The position numbers were made by a program, and so were the translations under genes. Of a stretch of 44,170 bases of DNA, positions 41,510 through 44,170 are shown piece after piece. The notes under the pieces were generated by a model. It was not told the DNA's origin, ran no database searches, and saw nothing but the letters and a program-made list of their open reading frames with translations. Numbering within the stretch: position 1 is the first letter of the stretch; each line of letters starts with the position of its first letter. This DNA comes from Oscillospiraceae bacterium (GTDB lineage Bacteria > Bacillota > Clostridia > Oscillospirales > Acutalibacteraceae). Location: positions 1 through 44,170 of the forward strand of contig SVOY01000017.1 of NCBI GenBank assembly GCA_015066105.1. Direction: 5' to 3'.

Positions 41510-42598
41510 TTACATGTTTCCCAGTGCCCAGAGGATACCGTATGCTACAGCACTCATAACCGGTGTAAACATAGCAACCTTCTTCCAGAAGGCAGACTTA
41601 TCAAGTGGCAGGTCTCCGACAAATTTACCTGTCTGACCGTTCATGGCAAAGGTATATTTTTTACCGTTCCAGGTTGTGTTGAGTATCCATACAGGATAAA
41701 GAGCATAGGCATAAGAGCCGTTGGCAATTTCAATCTGTGAATTCTGAGGTACAACCACAGAATAGCCTGCAGACATTACATTTTTTTCAAGGGCACTTAC
41801 AACACTGTTCTTAACTCTTTCATTGGCTCTCGGAATGCTCGAATCAAGGTCAACATCATACTTATCGGCAAGGTAGCCTGCCATATAAGCAGTGCTGAAG
41901 GGCTTTGCCTCACCGATATTAAAGGGCTCAATGGACTCCATAAGAGTGTCGTCCATTTTTGATGAGCCGTCAACGGGAATGTTTGCAAAATTCATATTAC
42001 CGCTTCGGTAGCAATTAAAATATGAGGTTTCGGTATAGTTATTATCGCTGTCGGACCAGCGGCGGACTCTTTCAGCCGTAAAGTCGGCTGTGGCTACAGC
42101 TGTACCCGTAAAGAGCCAATGAGGCACATAAACACCCTTGATTTCATCAATGTGATTCTGATCCTTGAAAATCTTCGGCACCATTTTCTTTGAAGCGATA
42201 TATTTATTAAGCGCTTCCTTTGCCTGCTTTTTATCATATTTGAAAGGAATAATCAGGTTAGGCTTAAGTCCGCCTGCAAACTGACTTGTCATAACAACGG
42301 GGTTATCACAGTAAGGACAGGTTGTTGCACCCGTTGTTGCATCAGCAACAATTTCACCGCCGCAGGATTTACAGGTATAAACACCCATACCGCTTATTTC
42401 GTCGGACTGCCACTGAGAAGCCTCGGTCTGCCAGGCAAAATTATCCTGACCGATATTAGCTGATGCATCTGCCGCCTGCTCCATTGCGGCAACGTCAAAC
42501 TCTGCATCACAGTAGGGACATTTCATATTCTGTGTACCTGCATTGAATTCTATGGCACCGCCACAGCAGGGACACTTCTGTTCTAATAAAGCTGACAT
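41510..42598 (-). CDS. Zinc-ribbon protein with C-terminal membrane span
   Basis: 362 residues. Two zinc ribbons are at the N-terminus: CPCCGG/CPYCDA (residues 9-31) and CKSCGG/CPYCDN (about 75-96), of the TFIIB-like type. A central domain (about 100-330) begins LIIPFKYDKKQAKEALNKY and contains VYVPHWLFTG. A C-terminal hydrophobic tail holds FTPVMSAVAYGILWAL. This type of protein is common beside TPM proteins in Clostridia, and no activity is known. The ATG directly follows the stop of the upstream gene, so translation is coupled. Confidence 0.87.
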   Translation of the reverse strand: MSALLEQKCPCCGGAIEFNAGTQNMKCPYCDAEFDVAAMEQAADASANIGQDNFAWQTEASQWQSDEISGMGVYTCKSCGGEIVADATTGATTCPYCDNPVVMTSQFAGGLKPNLIIPFKYDKKQAKEALNKYIASKKMVPKIFKDQNHIDEIKGVYVPHWLFTGTAVATADFTAERVRRWSDSDNNYTETSYFNCYRSGNMNFANIPVDGSSKMDDTLMESIEPFNIGEAKPFSTAYMAGYLADKYDVDLDSSIPRANERVKNSVVSALEKNVMSAGYSVVVPQNSQIEIANGSYAYALYPVWILNTTWNGKKYTFAMNGQTGKFVGDLPLDKSAFWKKVAMFTPVMSAVAYGILWALGNM

Positions 42599-43114
42599 TC
42601 AATCAACTCCTTCTATATAGCTTTTCATAACATTGTAAATCTCCGTTGTTATTCCCCAGGCGTTTTCGGGTATCTCGTCCATATTGCTGAAGGAATACTC
42701 TACCTCTCCCGTAGAAATATAAATACTGCTTACGGGAGCATCAAGGATAAACTCTTCGCTCTTTTTAAGCTTGCCCCAGAAAAAAACTCTGTACTTTTTG
42801 CAGATATCCCTTATCTCCTTCAGAGGAGTAAAGGGTGCTTCAACACTCTTTGATATGTCTTTATCTGAAGTAAGAGAGGTGTAATCATAGGTAATTACGG
42901 TGCCGCCGTTTTCCGACTGACGGATTTCAAGAATCTCATTAGAACCGTCCATACCGCCGCCGCTTGAATAACGGCAAAGTATAATATCATCCTCAGGTGT
43001 TTTTACCATTCCGTATTTATCGACAACACTGTTATCAATATGCTTTTTTACTGCAAGCAACGATAAAGCTATGAGAATAACAACAACGAAAATTATTATA
43101 ATTTTAGTTTTCAT
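42599..43114 (-). CDS. Small membrane-anchored hypothetical protein
   Basis: 171 residues. An N-terminal span (residues 3-21, IIIIFVVVILIALSLLAV) is followed by an extracytoplasmic beta-rich region (ILEIRQSENGGTVITYDY and IYISTGEVEYSF). No family was recognised. The start overlaps the preceding stop (TAATG), and its own stop touches the next ATG. It belongs to the operon of zinc-ribbon and TPM proteins and probably works with them at the membrane. Confidence 0.8.
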   Translation of the reverse strand: MKTKIIIIFVVVILIALSLLAVKKHIDNSVVDKYGMVKTPEDDIILCRYSSGGGMDGSNEILEIRQSENGGTVITYDYTSLTSDKDISKSVEAPFTPLKEIRDICKKYRVFFWGKLKKSEEFILDAPVSSIYISTGEVEYSFSNMDEIPENAWGITTEIYNVMKSYIEGVD

Positions 43115-44142
43115 TAACCTCTTTTATTGCCGCAGCCGGTGCAGAAGGCACCTTCATTCACATTACCGCAGCAGTCACATGTCCAGCTTGCTGATGCAGG
43201 CTGAGCAAAAGCAGCATTATTCTGAGGCATCTGCTGATTCTGACCGTAGGTGTTCTGCTGATAAGGATTCTGCTGCTGATAACCGCCCTGCTGATAGCCC
43301 ATATTGCCCTGAGGCATCTGCTGACCGTAAGGATTAGGCTGACCGTAGCCCATATTACCCTGCATAGGCTGGCCGTAGGGACTCGGCTGACCATAACCCA
43401 TTTGCTGAGGCTGACCGTACATGCCCTGCTGAGGCATCGGCTGACCGTAGGGATTTGGCTGGCCGTAGCCCATATTATTCATACCCATTGCGCCGTTCAT
43501 AGGCATACCGCCCTGCATACCCATACCGCCTGTCATATTAACAGCGCCGTTTACACCGAGAGCCGCCATAATATCCATGCCCATTTTCTGATAGCGGTTA
43601 TATTCCATTGAGCCCATACCTTCAACACGGAAGTTGTTGAGCTTAACCTCAAAGTCATCAAAATAGGGATTGTTTACAAGGAACTTGAGCTTGAAATTGT
43701 AGTAATACTTGTACTGAGGAGGATTATAGCTTACACGCTGTCCCTGACCGTTCTGAGTGTAGATTTCGTCTCTGTCCTCGTCAATATCAAGGCCGCAGGA
43801 GGTAATTGATGCTATCGGCATAACATCAGGGTTTTCCTCTGTCCATGAGCCGGGCTTGTTGCGGGACACAACAAAGTTACCCTTCATCTGATCAACATAA
43901 ATTTTCTTGTCTTCGCCTAATGTAAGTGTGGGTGAAAAAGCACGAAGTGCATTCTTGTTCTCCTCACGGTACTGAAGATGCTGTCTTATCTGTTCAACTG
44001 TTGAGCGTCTTCTGTCATCGCAGAAGGGTGAAAGCTTTTTTGCACAATCCTTACACATATTGCCGTCTTCGAGCTTTCTGTTGCCGAGCATACCTATTTT
44101 CTCACCGCAGAAATCGCAGTTTTTCTTGTCAAAAAGTCCCAT
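43114..44142 (-). CDS. DUF4428-like zinc protein with Gly/Gln/Pro repeats and C-terminal zinc ribbon
   Basis: 342 residues. An N-terminal DUF4428-type zinc site (CDFCGEKIGMLGNRKL, CKDC) is followed by a middle domain of about 140 residues. A Met/Gly/Gln/Tyr/Pro-rich repeat region follows (about 200-320, units such as GYGQPNPYGQPM). The C-terminus has CDCCGNVNEGAFCTGCGNK, a rubredoxin-like zinc ribbon. The repeat region is disordered and prone to self-association. It is soluble, the first gene of the operon, with AAAGGAG before the ATG. The function is unknown, and the zinc modules suggest protein or nucleic acid contacts. Confidence 0.85.
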   Translation of the reverse strand: MGLFDKKNCDFCGEKIGMLGNRKLEDGNMCKDCAKKLSPFCDDRRRSTVEQIRQHLQYREENKNALRAFSPTLTLGEDKKIYVDQMKGNFVVSRNKPGSWTEENPDVMPIASITSCGLDIDEDRDEIYTQNGQGQRVSYNPPQYKYYYNFKLKFLVNNPYFDDFEVKLNNFRVEGMGSMEYNRYQKMGMDIMAALGVNGAVNMTGGMGMQGGMPMNGAMGMNNMGYGQPNPYGQPMPQQGMYGQPQQMGYGQPSPYGQPMQGNMGYGQPNPYGQQMPQGNMGYQQGGYQQQNPYQQNTYGQNQQMPQNNAAFAQPASASWTCDCCGNVNEGAFCTGCGNKRG

Positions 44143-44170
44143 AATATTTTTCTCCTTTATGTAAAATTAT

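Overview
The window reads as chromosomal DNA from an anaerobic Bacillota of class Clostridia, most like a gut Oscillospiraceae/Ruminococcaceae-type organism. The grounds are strong AGGAGG ribosome binding sites, frequent TTG starts, a biotin-dependent sodium-pumping decarboxylase, a tungsten aldehyde ferredoxin oxidoreductase, a BspA-type leucine-rich-repeat surface protein and a GPH-family sugar symporter. No rRNA, tRNA, CRISPR array or intact transposase was seen. Species assignment is inference.

Layout. 1-8000 (minus strand): the ATPase YchF, a PLP-dependent O-acetylhomoserine sulfhydrylase, a GPH symporter followed by a small membrane protein with an HEYGH motif, and two tandem paralogous SGNH-like membrane-anchored proteins. 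8047-18828 is a tungsten/molybdenum cofactor island. The minus-strand arm is mog, a ThiF/MoeB-like activator, a tungsten aldehyde oxidoreductase and a MoaD-like protein, all overlapping. The divergent plus-strand arm is tupABC, moeA, a MoeA-PBP fusion, moaC, moaA and a MOSC protein, preceded by a leader that looks like a Moco/Tuco riboswitch. The island therefore holds metal uptake, most of the cofactor synthesis steps and one enzyme that would use the product.

18918-24838 (minus strand): biotin ligase and a seven-gene sodium-translocating decarboxylase operon (alpha subunit, gamma-like protein, biotin carrier, two different beta subunits, a 47-residue membrane protein and a second gamma-like protein). 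25063-28585: a PRTase-like protein, then on the plus strand a coiled-coil membrane-anchored protein, a GDSL hydrolase and an ADP-ribosylglycohydrolase.

28990-34295 (minus strand) is the most interesting part. It is a three-gene, tightly coupled operon of a TIR protein with about 30 MORN repeats, a membrane protein with two RCK/TrkA-like Rossmann domains and a C-terminal RyR-like domain, and a stand-alone RyR protein. It looks like a nucleotide-signalling or immune module in which a TIR enzyme acts on NAD and a RyR-bearing, channel-like protein responds. An ADP-ribosylglycohydrolase lies convergently next to it, across a structured non-coding element. The 34296-35171 stretch beyond it looks like degraded mobile DNA.

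35172-44142 (minus strand): a large secreted LRR/FN3 protein and its small partner, a lipoprotein and a small cytoplasmic protein, and a four-gene set made of a DUF4428-like zinc protein, a membrane-anchored protein, a zinc-ribbon protein and a TPM-domain protein. Functions in this last set are mostly unknown.
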